A stretch of DNA of 64,000 bases from NCBI RefSeq assembly GCF_954871325.1, contig NC_088779.1, positions 13,208,846 to 13,272,845 of the forward strand, in the 5' to 3' direction. Each line of letters begins with the position of its first letter. Positions within the stretch are counted from its first letter, which is position 1. Below are positions 38,301 to 46,981 of this stretch, one piece after another. The notes under the pieces are model-generated. The model worked only from the letters and a program-made list of their open reading frames with translations, was not told where the DNA came from and made no database searches. Source of the stretch: Gordionus sp. m RMFG-2023 (Eukaryota; Nematomorpha; Gordioida; Chordodea; Parachordodidae). A program made the position numbers and the translations under genes.

Positions 38301-41300
38301 TTTATTATTCATGACATGACATGAAGCCACCCAAGCTCATTTACATTGTTATCAAATCAAATGAAAATATAGTATATTAAAAAAATTTAACCAAATTCCA
38401 ATATTTAAATAATTAATAACCTTAAGGAATTTTAAAGTTATATAACAAAATTAATACAACCAATTTTTTCCCAAATTTTTATAGCAAGGTCAATATCGTA
38501 ACTTGAACTGCGAACTCATTGGAGGAGCATCATTGAAATTAGAGGGGGGATAGTTAGTTATGAAATAATTATCATTATTTGAAAAATTGGAAAGTGGTGA
38601 AAGGTATTTTTTTTTTAAATTATTTATATTTGGCAGGAGGTTAAAAGTTTTGAGAGGGTTGATATCATTTATTTAAAAAATAATTTTTTTTTTATTGAAT
38701 ATGAAAGTAGAGCATTGTCATAACATATCGTCTAAACCAATAGGTTTGTTTGTTAAATATATAACTGAAGTGTAAATTTTTAAAAGAATCACTGATTTGA
38801 ACAAAGACTGGTTAAAAATAACCATGGGAAAAAAATCTGACAAAAACACCCCGATATAAATTTATATGCTTTAATAAATAAAAGGAAAATGTAATCCTCG
38901 TTTTAAACTTTGCCCTTTAGTGTAATACTTGAGTATTATTTTAATAGTACTTTTCTCATAATGTTGCTCATCAAAAATGATCATATTTGTAAGGGGAAAC
39001 AATGACTCAAGGGCTAGGAATATGAATTTTAAAATAATTTTATAATGCATGACGAAAGGTAGTTATTTTTGAAATATTAATCGTGGGATTGATGTGGTAG
39101 ATAAAGAATGTGTCACACACATATAAAAGAATTTGTAAATACCCTCATAAAATCTATATCTTGATGAATGAGTCTTAAGTAACCAGCTAAATTTTATACC
39201 AAAGTATCCTATATTTTTGTCACAAAAAAATAATGAAAATATAAAAATTTTGAGACTATTATATAAAAACAAACAAAATTTTTATTATTGTAGATAAGAA
39301 TTTAAAAAATTAAACATTCAATGTTATATTAATAGCGATTCCTTTAAGATAATCTAATCTTGATCGATTTTCGAAGTCAGAAACAATTGTTACTATTCTC
39401 GCATGTAGATTTCGATATTTTTTTCTCGGGGTAGAGGGTGTTTCACCAGAATTATATTGAGCAATTTTTAACTCTGTCAACCCTTGTTGTTTTTTTAAGC
39501 CTAGGAAAAATTATATAGTTTATTAGTAAATCTTTATACTTTTTAAATCATTTTAAAATAATAGATATATAGATAACTTGATATAAATTTCCACATGTTT
39601 GGAAGGTAACTTGTTAGGAGGGAACTGAAGCATCTATGCCACCCTTCACCCGCGTTGTTGGTTTTCGCTTCCCCGTTCAGTGTTGATTGGTAACAATTCC
39701 AGAGTTCAATATTAAACAAAGCAGGTAGTCTGCCTCTTCCAAACGTTTTACCAATATAAGCTTTTTCAAAAGTTTCAATTAGAGGCTGAAGTAACAATTG
39801 ATTATTAGAATAAAATTCGGAGTTTATTAGTAATTCAAATGTTTCAAATACATTTAAGGGTGGCACAAACGCCAAACAAACCATCATTCTAAGTTGTATA
39901 TTAAATTCTACATCTGTTTTATATTTATGCGATATTTCTGGATATTTTTGAATGTTTCGCCAAAAGGATTGGCCAAAATGGAAATAGCAACATTTGTGTT
40001 GTGAATTGGGAAACATTCATTGAAAGCTTTTACAGTGGCTATTTCAAAATCCGTCATAATTTTTTTTGGAGTTGATATTAAGTTGTCACCTATAATAGTA
40101 AATATTCTTTTATAAGTTTCATAATCCTTTCTATTGGTCAATATATATATGAGAGGTAAAACATTATTATTTCTAATCCCATGAATTGTATAAATTTGCA
40201 TAAATAAAGGTGGCGACGATTTAAATGTACCATCAGAAAACCAATGTTCGCATGAAGCTAAGAAGTCAAATTTTTTCTTGTTCCAAATATGATAACACGG
40301 TCGGGAACCTGACACACTTGATAAATAAATAAGCAATTATAATAAAGTGTTTCTTATCGGGCAGCTTATCGCAACAAAAATGAAGAATTTAGTTATATTT
40401 GTTCAAAAAATTTATAGAAAATCTTACCGGACCATCATCATGAAGTATGAAATCCTCATATTTATCCGTAATTGAATATTCATGCGGAATTACCAGCTCA
40501 ATAAGGCTGCTAGAATTCGGAGGTGCAAAACTGTTTGAACTCCGCGTTCGGTGAATTATACGTTTCATAAGATTCGGTGATGGTAGTGCCATTGATATAG
40601 AATCACTTAATTGAGATACGTGTTTCGCCACAATAAACTTTGGAGTTTCCATATTATTCAAAGCTTCATTTTTAATTGAATTGATTATTTTCTTGGTTTC
40701 CATTTCGATTGGATTTTCTGGATGATTGTGTATTTCATTATTATCTTTTATCTTACCATTTTTTTTTGTGAGTCGTACGGGACATTTAAAAATATCCTGA
40801 TTGATACATCTATAATAATTAGTATCTGAGACTACTTTATCCAGGCGGAACAAATAATTTTTAAAGGTTAAGATCTCCTTATTTTTGCTTGATAACATAT
40901 TTTATAAGACTCCGAAATAAAGAGGAAAGAATGGCGAAAATATTTATAATTTATAACCAAAGGAATGGCACCAGCCAGACGGGAAAATTTTTTTTTTTAA
41001 ATTTCGGCAATACTTTTTTTTTAAAATAGTTATAATTTATCAAATATGTCATTAATTATTTGTTAATTTTTAGTGTAGCTATTTTTTTTATTATATTTTA
41101 AAATTATTTAAGATTCAATAAGAACCCATATCAAAATATTATATTTAAATTAATGCCGAGTTATTAAACTAAAAATTTTATCACGCCCCCCCCCCCTTCA
41201 AATAAACAGAAAAGATAAAAAGATATCTATAAAGATTGAAAATAATAAAATTAATAAATATTTTAAATTGGGGAAATCCCTTATTTCACTTAGATGTAAT

Positions 41301-44300
41301 TTATTTTTGAATTGCCATTCAAAATTGATATTCTAAACAGTAATGTTGTAGACTTTATTCATCTACACTGTTTAAGAATAGTGACTGCCAAAACCACGGT
41401 TGTGCATTTGACCGATCAAATATAGTTAAAATCAAATAAATATTATTTTATATTGAATATCATCATTTTCTTTAATATTTTTTAATCAATTTTCTTTTTG
41501 TCTAAATCTTCAATCGATTTCTGTTTTAGTAAGATTATTGACACAAATAGACCAATTTCTTTCTGAAGAAGAAGTAGATCAAGAAATTGTTAGTAATGTC
41601 ACTTCTCTTAATGGCCATGGTGGTCAAAGCTAATTCCACTGCTTGAGTTTGAAATCTGATTGTTTCTTATGGAAGTTACTGCTATCCCTATGATTTTCTA
41701 TTAAACAAGCCGCTTTTATTTCTGAAATTTATGATATAGCTTGAAATATTTTGATCACCACCTTGTATGCCTAATTCTTTTATTATATTACATACTTCAT
41801 TAAATTCACTATGATTAAAATGCTCTCCTTAATATTAGGAACTCAATAAGCATTGTGATCACATTTCACATGTATTTATATCGTTTTTTCTTTTTCAAAC
41901 ATATTTTTATATTCAGATCTTATAGAATATATGACCACTTGACCAGGTCAAATATTCTCCCGTTCAATTGACCCGTCAAAATCTAGTCATTTGACTGGTC
42001 ATTTGACTGACTTGCTAACCCTGGCCAAAATTGATTGATAAATTTATAAATATTAAGTCATCAGACAATAAATAGGAATGCTACCCAGATATCAATTTCG
42101 CCAATAAATATCAAGATTTAACTAATAAACTCAATGATTAATATATTGATAAAGCTGAGTTCCTTGTGCGCGATTATTATAAAATAAGAACTTCGAAGGA
42201 AAGGATAGGATAGCGAAAAAAGTGTATTTCAATAACAAATTTCATAAACCAGTCTAAGTTAATTAATCATTGTAAAAAATTTTTAAGGTTATAAGAAAAT
42301 TACAAACTATGTGAATTAAAAAAATATTATTCAAATAATATAATTATAAAAAAATGATTCAAAATAAATTAGTCATTATTAGCAATTACCGCGATATTAA
42401 ATTCTCTATAATATCTTCGCGATATATGTTTCGCGAAATAATTGTCGCTACATTGTCTTCGCGATTTGGGTTTCGCGATAATAATTTCGCTATAAAATTT
42501 TCGCGATTAAAGTTTCGCGGTAATGTATTCGCTTTAAAGGTTTCGCGATAAAGGTTTCGCTATAAAATTTTCGCGATTATTGATTCGCGATAAAAGTTTC
42601 GCGGTAATGTATTCGCTTAAAATGTTTCGCGATAAAAGTTTCGCTATAAAATTTTCGCGATAAAAGTTTCGCGGTAATGTATTCGCATTAAAGGTTTCGC
42701 GATAAAAGTTTCGCTATAAAAAATTCGCGATATTTGTTTCGCTATATTGTATTCGCGGTAATGTATTCGCTATAAAGGTTTCGCGATAAAGGTTTCGCTA
42801 TAAAAAATTCGCGATATTTGTTTCGCGATATTGCATTCGCGGAATAGTATTCGCTATTATGGATTCGCGATAAAAGTTTCGCTATAAAATCCATTCGCGA
42901 TAAAAGTTTCGCGAAAAAGTGTTTCGCGATAAAATTTTCGCTGAATTGACATGGAACCGTTTAAAGGTAGTGCCCATTAAGACTAAGTTAATGGTAAATA
43001 GACTTAGGTGGTATGGGCACACAATGAGAAGGCCTATGAACTACATAGGAAATAAAGTTAAGAGTTTGGAAGTGATGGGCAAACGTAAAAGAGGAAGGCC
43101 AAAACTCCAATGGGGCCATAAAGTTAGAGCCAATATAAAGAAGTATAAATTAGATAAAAGAGATTGTATTAATAACACAAAGTGGAGAGAGATGTTGAAG
43201 GAGCTTACCACCAGAAAAGGTGAAAGCTAAAGAGAAAAAAAAAATCATTATTAACATTTACTTTGAATTTTGATTGAATATTAATTTCGACAGAAAATTT
43301 AACAAAGAGAATTTAAAATAAAAATGAAGGAAGTGGTTGATATAAATTAAAACTCGGCTTAAATTAATTAAAAAATAAATAAAAGTAATTTTATAATACA
43401 ATAAAATATGTTTTTCTTTTTGTTGATATTTTTAAGAAAAAATATAAAGTAACGTTTTGCGTTACCGTTACTAAAAAAAATCGCGTTACCGTTACTCGTT
43501 ACCTCTAGAAAAAGGTAACGAATGGCGTTCCTTTTCTTCAAAAAAGTAACGTCATTAGTAACGACGTTACTTTCTTGACATTACTTCACAGCACTAGATA
43601 AAATTAATATTAAAATCAGAGACCTGCACACCCAGGCCGTATCTAATTTTTTTTAATTCGGTATTATTATCTATAAAAATAAAATAATATATTTTAAAAC
43701 AATATCCAAACTGGCCATGCAAATACTCTTCGAGCCTCAATTGATTATTATTAACTCGTCAATAAATATTCATTCTTATATGCGTATGTTATGTTCTACA
43801 ATAAATAATAAAAATTTTATTTTATAAACTAGTCTAATTTAATTGGTTATGATAATTTTATAAAAATAATATTTTATCTTGTATTTTTTTAATAAGATAC
43901 TAGTATCTCTATTTAAGATCCATTTTTTATAAAGAATCTGTATCTAGATTCTTTTTCCTGAGGATCTGTCCAACTTTAATGTGATGAAGGCCTACCTCAA
44001 ACTAGGCGAGGTTGACCTAATTTTTCCAATCACCACAAGCATAAAATAATATTTTGAGTCTAAAAATTAAATTAAAACTGATTTTAATTATCTATTGTCT
44101 CTAATCACAAATGCTTCTATTAAATAAAAGCCATACCGCATTTTAAAGAATTAATAATTATGGCCTCTAATTGTGACAAATGTGCCAATAAAACTAATGA
44201 GGTCAAAACTGGAGGAGGAATTAGCGATAAGGGATGCAAAATAGAATTATTCGTCAAAAGTGCCAAAGATTTATCCCGCGAAGTTATCAAAGTATAAAAA

Positions 44301-46208
44301 ATTTTATTTCATTTTTTTCGTTTCAACAAAGAAAGAAATTAATATAATAACAACCTGAAAGGTTACAACCGTTTCACGATTCGATTTTTTTAAAGTTGGC
44401 TGAACCGATTCTAGCAGATAGAATAGATCCTATTTGAATCTTAAACTCGATCTTCATTCATACACTTTTAAGTCTTTTCGGGCTGTAATGGAGACGTCTG
44501 AAACGGTCCTGATTGACCTTCACTAATTTGTTAAAAAATAATTATATCTAATTGTATTAATTATTCATCAACATCAAATTTGTCAACTATTTCTTCCTCT
44601 CAAATTTATAAAGGCTATGTTTTTAATAGGATTTTGATAGCTTTTGATTAACGATTAGATTCATGTTAGTAGATTCTAAATTGGCTCATAGTTTTTGATA
44701 ATTAGCTTTTAATGAGCCTCGGAATTTTAGAATTTTTTTTTTATAATAATTTTAAAAAATCACAATTTGAACTTAACTATTAACAATATGAAGTTTTGAT
44801 ATATATAGAAATTGTAAATCTATATGAAAATTTAAAATTATTAATTTACTTTTATTCTAACATTGTAAACAGCCTTACACTTTTAGCTTTGACAACGAAT
44901 AACTTGTTTAAAATTGACTATTAGATGGAGCACTAATCCTTAAAATTACAAATTTTTTAACAACTTAATTGACTTAAGAAATAGGCATTTGGACATTTAA
45001 TAATGTAATGCCGTTTTTAAATATAATGTTCAGTCAGATAATTGCTCTATTTCGATACCCGAAATATCTTTAGAACTATCGCCAACTACTTTAGGATCCA
45101 AATACACGACAATTGAAGGCCTTTTAACAGATATTAGAGAACAGGTTTTTATAAATTTTTTAGAAATATTTTAATAACCTACGTTACCCCTACCAAATTA
45201 ACTACTTTGTTAATTTTTAGAATATATTGATTTACCAATTTCATTTTCTAGTTTTAAATTTCAGAACAATGCGCTATATTCATATCAATTTATTTTTATT
45301 TAAAATTAATATAATAAATAAGTAATTTTAGCGATACTAAACCCCATTAAGGAACATTTTATTTATTAATCATCAATTTTATGATGTTTAAACTCGTTAA
45401 TTTTAAGTATAACATTTTTGTTCGATATAAAGCAAAGACCTGTAGAGTAAAGATCGAATGCTTAAATCACCACCGGGTTTGTAATATTTTAAAATTTTTA
45501 GGCCTGGCCCAAAATTTTAAGGCGGTACCGGGCCAAGATTTATGTTTGATACAAAGCTAATTTTTTTAAGATTTTTTTCCTACAAGTTGAACGACAACAA
45601 TCCTTTCGCTTACGGGGATTCTAGTAAAAATGACATTTCTCAAAAATACGAAAATTTTATCAAAGAGCTCGATTTAATGATTCAAGCCAAAAAATTCAAT
45701 TATAGTTTTGTGCTAAACGATCCTACTGGTATGTAATAATCAAAACTCGAAATTTGCAATAATCATTATTTCAAAAAATAAATTTTAAAAATTTGTAAAT
45801 CTTTATAAGCTCTAACTTTTGCACATTCTGATTGCTTTGTTTAAACTAGAAAACCCTTAAGGCTCGATAAATAAGGACATAGTTTTTTTTCAAAATCGTT
45901 AACAAATGTTCGATGCATGATTTAATTTTAAAAATAATTTAATTAATCGCCACAACTTTAATGCATATTTATAAATTTCTTTTTGTGAAATAATTTAAAT
46001 TTATGATTCTACAGGTAACAGTCATATGACAAGCACCGATTTTAACTCCGAAAATAAAAAGGCTATATTACCGGAATCAAATGATATTAAAGCTGGCTCT
46101 GCTGATAATATTAAAGACGATTATATCGATGAAAACATAAAGTACTTTTATTACGATAGAACCTGGCAACAAAACGAAGAACTGGGATTGAACGATATGA
46201 AAGTTTGA
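23373..46208 (+). CDS. ZPR1: Zinc finger protein ZPR1, ten exons
   Basis: Ten exons join in phase with GT-AG introns: 23373-23438, 23480-23641, 23682-23772, 23931-24217, 26472-26552, 26611-26677, 44131-44291, 45034-45144, 45587-45728 and 46015-46208. They give 1362 nt and 453 residues, close to the animal norm of about 460. The protein has the diagnostic duplicated layout: C4 finger 1 (SLCPNC ... FCCPHC), then a first ZPR1 domain (TTIEGIIQKA, LDDPSGNSFLENPYAP, YDRTNEQN); C4 finger 2 (VLQFPSNCPSC ... ASNCDKC), then a second domain (TTIEGLLTDIRE, LNDPTGNS, QQNEELGLNDMKV). ZPR1 is an essential protein that binds eEF1A and takes part in its folding. The start was chosen as the only ATG in frame just before the finger. 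Introns 1, 2 and 5 are 41, 40 and 58 bp; intron 6 is 17,453 bp. A possible poly(A) signal AATAAA lies at 46353. Confidence 0.95.
24218..26471 (+). other. ZPR1 intron 4
   Basis: A 2254-bp intron, AT-rich, holding a non-autonomous hAT element (25320-26016) and otherwise nothing recognised. Its donor is GTTTAT after codon GAT and its acceptor is TAATAG before ATCGAGGAT. Confidence 0.8.
25320..26016. mobile_element. Non-autonomous hAT element in ZPR1 intron 4
   Basis: Ends CAGGGCTGTGAACC and GGTTCACAGCCCTG form a perfect 14-bp inverted repeat with the canonical hAT CAGGG start. The flanking octamers CCATAAAA and ATATAAAA match at 6 of 8 positions, consistent with an aged 8-bp target duplication. 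Subterminal GAACC/GGTTC and AACCTGAAC motifs repeat near each end. The 697-bp interior has no coding capacity. Confidence 0.8.
26886..27246. mobile_element. GGCCC-rich MITE, copy A
   Basis: Begins CATCGGGCCTAAT and ends TTGCAGATCTCT, with many GGCCCGGCCC / CCCGACCCGA blocks against an AT-rich core. It is closely related to the element at 52155-52597. It sits in an older repeat whose unfilled form is visible, inverted, at about 43880-43960, which shows that this segment is a discrete insertion. No coding capacity. Confidence 0.7.
27247..28671. other. Intronic AT-rich stretch with an older repeat
   Basis: 27247-27420, together with 26820-26885, is an inverted copy of sequence at about 43800-43960. 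The remainder shows no gene or element boundary that I can support. Confidence 0.4.
28672..28727 (+). mobile_element. Truncated RTE-like LINE, left part
   Basis: 56 bp matching 33413-33473 of the near-full-length LINE in this window (GGTAACAAGAAAGGATAA onward), cut at GTTTAAAGG. The rest of this 5'-truncated copy resumes at 42959 after the foldback insertion. The shared GTTTAAAGG (28719-28727 and 42959-42967) is the 9-bp target duplication. Confidence 0.9.
28742..29330 (+). repeat. Left TTCGCGAA core array
   Basis: Several dozen short cores (TCGCGAA, TAGCGAA, CCGCGAA), each separated by 3-5 A/T bases, arranged in loose higher-order units of about 40 bp (for example CGCGAAACTTTTATAGCGAA). The full core TTCGCGAA is a perfect 8-bp palindrome. 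The open frames crossing the array (such as 29024-29206 minus) only reflect its regular spacing. Confidence 0.9.
29331..30571. other. Foldback interior, left non-coding part
   Basis: AT-rich, with a C-run (about 29562-29581) and a facing G-run (about 30287-30297) that may be the remains of a small element. No gene is recognised. Confidence 0.4.
30590..30672 (+). promoter_or_regulatory. tRNA-like head of the LINE (A-box and B-box)
   Basis: TGGCCTAATGGG fits the pol III A-box and GGTTCAATCC fits the B-box, spaced as in a tRNA (about 43 bp apart). The sequence begins GCCGGGGTGG like a tRNA acceptor strand, but the 3' half does not pair back properly, so this is a tRNA-derived promoter-like module and not a tRNA gene. 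Its start coincides with the LINE's 5' insertion point, so it belongs to the element. Confidence 0.65.
30812..33734 (+). CDS. LINE endonuclease-reverse transcriptase (one frameshift)
   Basis: The frame from ATG 30812 encodes the first half of an APE-type endonuclease (SLNIETL, IQETKWKGQK, NGVGIIL, SVYAPQTGC). The frame switches once near 31270-31300. The second frame continues to 33734 with the endonuclease residues GGDLNAHVG, IDYMLISRR and QHKLLIMDL. It then carries a reverse transcriptase with KNKGDPHNCQNYRGIKLMS, FGFMPGRSTTDAI, FLDLEKAFDRI, QGSALSPLLF and the catalytic FADDI (about residue 590 of the second frame), ending in a basic KRKRGRPKLQW tail. The whole is about 970 residues. It would nick DNA and copy its own RNA at the target. 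The single frameshift probably silences this copy, or could be a sequencing error. Confidence 0.93.
33781..34913. other. Foldback interior, AT-rich, nothing recognised
   Basis: No gene, RNA or element ends were seen between the LINE's 3' target duplication and the palindromic hAT. Confidence 0.4.
34922..37907. mobile_element. Palindromic hAT transposon
   Basis: Ends CAGGGTTGCCA and TGGCAACCCTG with a perfect 8-bp target duplication AGTATGAA (34914-34921 and 37908-37915). Subterminal TCTCCCGC/GCGGGA motifs recur near both ends. The interior is an imperfect inverted duplication: the transposase-bearing stretch at about 35280-36240 recurs in reverse at about 36780-37500. The element is thus a large hairpin, probably a rearranged, non-functional hAT. 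Confidence 0.88.
35816..36675 (+). pseudogene. hAT transposase remnants
   Basis: Plus-strand fragments of a SCAND3/ZBED-like hAT transposase. 35816-36118 has LEWCELLRYIPIRWLSLIPA, the RWLS motif that follows the second catalytic aspartate in hAT enzymes. 36120-36476 is the helical insertion region. 36554-36675 has LTSFYSSERIFSLKRTAWKK, the C-terminal dimerisation segment. A stop separates the first two, and another break precedes the last. The N-terminal BED finger and first catalytic region are absent or degraded. A reversed partial copy lies at 36780-37500. Confidence 0.75.
37916..39542. other. Foldback interior, AT-rich, nothing recognised
   Basis: No protein family or repeat boundary was recognised. 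Short minus-strand frames (for example 39063-39272) have chance composition. Confidence 0.4.
39543..40898 (-). CDS. MULE transposase with FLYWCH finger (two frameshifts)
   Basis: Exon 1 (40898-40428) starts MLSSKNKEI and holds a FLYWCH finger: NYLFRLDKV, NYYRCINQD, FKCPVRL and the H-N-H pair before PENP. It ends LHDDGP at a GT donor. After a 118-bp intron, exon 2 starts at 40309 (VPDRVIIFGT). Then come the catalytic segments CEHWFSDGTFKSSP (first D), KKIMTDFEIATVKAFNE (second D), KCCYFHFGQSFWRNIQ and NAGEGWHRCF (E). Frame changes at about 40270 (an A-run) and about 40013 leave it split as sequenced. It is the cognate transposase candidate for the TTCGCGAA foldback and a distant relative of the copy 1 and 2 enzymes. 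Confidence 0.87.
40899..42388. other. Foldback interior, right non-coding part
   Basis: AT-rich, with a C-run at about 41185 and, near 41935-42025, a cluster of GACC/GGTC motifs (TGACCAGGTCA, TGACTGGTCA). Nothing coding. Confidence 0.4.
42389..42950 (-). repeat. Right TTCGCGAA core array
   Basis: Inverted partner of 28742-29330, with units such as TTCGCGATAAAAGTTTCGC repeated with variation up to TTTTCGCTGAATTGAC at the element end. Unit order differs between the two arms, so the array turns over by unequal exchange or conversion rather than being an exact inverted copy. Confidence 0.9.
42959..43245 (+). mobile_element. Truncated RTE-like LINE, right part
   Basis: Resumes at GTTTAAAGG and runs to the LINE's A-rich tail. 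It encodes the last ~90 residues of the reverse transcriptase protein (RLRWYGHTMRRPMNYIGNK, KRKRGRPKLQW). It differs from the near-full-length copy at roughly 3% of sites by eye, so the two LINEs are close relatives and this one is the older insertion. Confidence 0.92.
43445..43596. mobile_element. hAT-like repeat remnant (GTAACG type)
   Basis: Dense GTTACC/GGTAACG motifs in both orientations, ending CTTCACAGCACTA, which resembles hAT termini of the CAGTGCTGTGAAG kind. The left end is unclear. Similar motifs recur at about 46215-46530. Non-coding. Confidence 0.5.
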
Positions 46209-46708
46209 AAAAATGTTACCGTTACCAAGTGAAGAACCCACATGTTAAAATGGATATTTTTATATATAATATAGAAATGCTAATTTTATTATCAAATTTT
46301 AGTAAATAATAAGTTTTCTTTTATGTAAATTTCTTTTATTCGCACACATTGCAATAAAAATAAAACAGATTATCAACTCATTACATTTGTTGATATTTGA
46401 TTACTTCAATAATATGCCTACATTATAATTGCGATGACATATTTTTTTTTCAGGAAGAGGTAATGTCATTCGTTACTATTTTCGGAAAAACTAGTAAAAT
46501 AACGTTTTTATTTTTGAGTAAGTTACTCTGTAAAATATGGAATAACTTCTATATAAGTGCAAAATTATCGTATAAGCCAAACTGATGGAAATTGCCGATA
46601 CCACAGCTGATTTATTATCTATAATGATACGACTTGTTAGATTTGATAAGTTATCATCAATTAAAACATAATTTAATTTAAAACAAGGGTCTGAAACTGA
46701 ACTTATGG
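46209..46708. other. ZPR1 downstream region with hAT-like motifs
   Basis: Contains the probable ZPR1 poly(A) signal (46353-46358) and scattered GTTACCGTTACC / GGTAATGTCATTCG motifs related to the repeat at 43445-43596. No gene recognised. Confidence 0.45.
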
Positions 46709-46981
46709 AACAGTTCGGGTAGAATAGATTTTATTAAATTCAAAATAAAAACAATAATAATGAATAATCTGCCGAAAACGGCCTTTTTATACGTTATAAT
46801 AAGGGAAATAAAAAATAATTCTTATAAATATATATAACATGACATCCTGAGTCTTACAATCCAAAGCCAAATCAATGCGCCAATGTTACAAACTAAATTT
46901 GCGCGTGATAAAAAATAAATTAGTGAATTTACAAACAAAAACATATATACCAAAATAGTATATAAAACGTCACACATGACA
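46709..46981 (-). repeat. 3' LTR of the gypsy-type fossil
   Basis: 273 bp, direct repeat of 52946-53231. On the minus strand it begins TGTCATG and ends CGAACTGTT. Confidence 0.88.

Larger units (their letters stand above)
28728..42958 (-). mobile_element. MULE foldback transposon of 14.2 kb (TTCGCGAA family)
   Basis: It is inserted into a truncated LINE with a perfect 9-bp target duplication GTTTAAAGG. The left end reads CGTATCAGGTCAATTCAGCG; the right end, read inward, is GGTTCCATGTCAATTCAGCG. The two share GTCAATTCAGCG but differ in the outermost 8-9 bases. Inside each end lies about 570-590 bp of array built on TTCGCGAA-like cores, in inverted orientation. The minus strand encodes a FLYWCH-MULE transposase at 39543-40898. 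Later guests are a LINE (30590-33762) and a palindromic hAT (34922-37907). Without them the element would be about 8 kb. The layout resembles Drosophila Foldback elements, whose long arms also consist of short tandem repeats. Confidence 0.9.
26678..44130 (+). other. ZPR1 intron 6, 17.5 kb, transposon nest
   Basis: The donor is GTAAGT directly after the second-finger exon; the acceptor is AATAAAAG before CCATACCGC. The split codon (T + CC) and the continuity with IPHFKELIIMASNC show that the flanking exons belong together. In order it contains a GGCCC-type MITE, a truncated LINE, the 14.2-kb MULE foldback with its own guests, the rest of the truncated LINE, and a hAT-like repeat. The inverted foldback arms near 28.7-29.3 kb and 42.4-42.95 kb could pair in the pre-mRNA. 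Confidence 0.9.

Noticed and set aside
28742-42950. Arrays of short palindromic repeats with spacers resembling a CRISPR
   Set aside because: Spacers are 3-5 bp of A/T and not unique 30-bp sequences, no cas genes are present, and the genome is an intron-bearing eukaryote.
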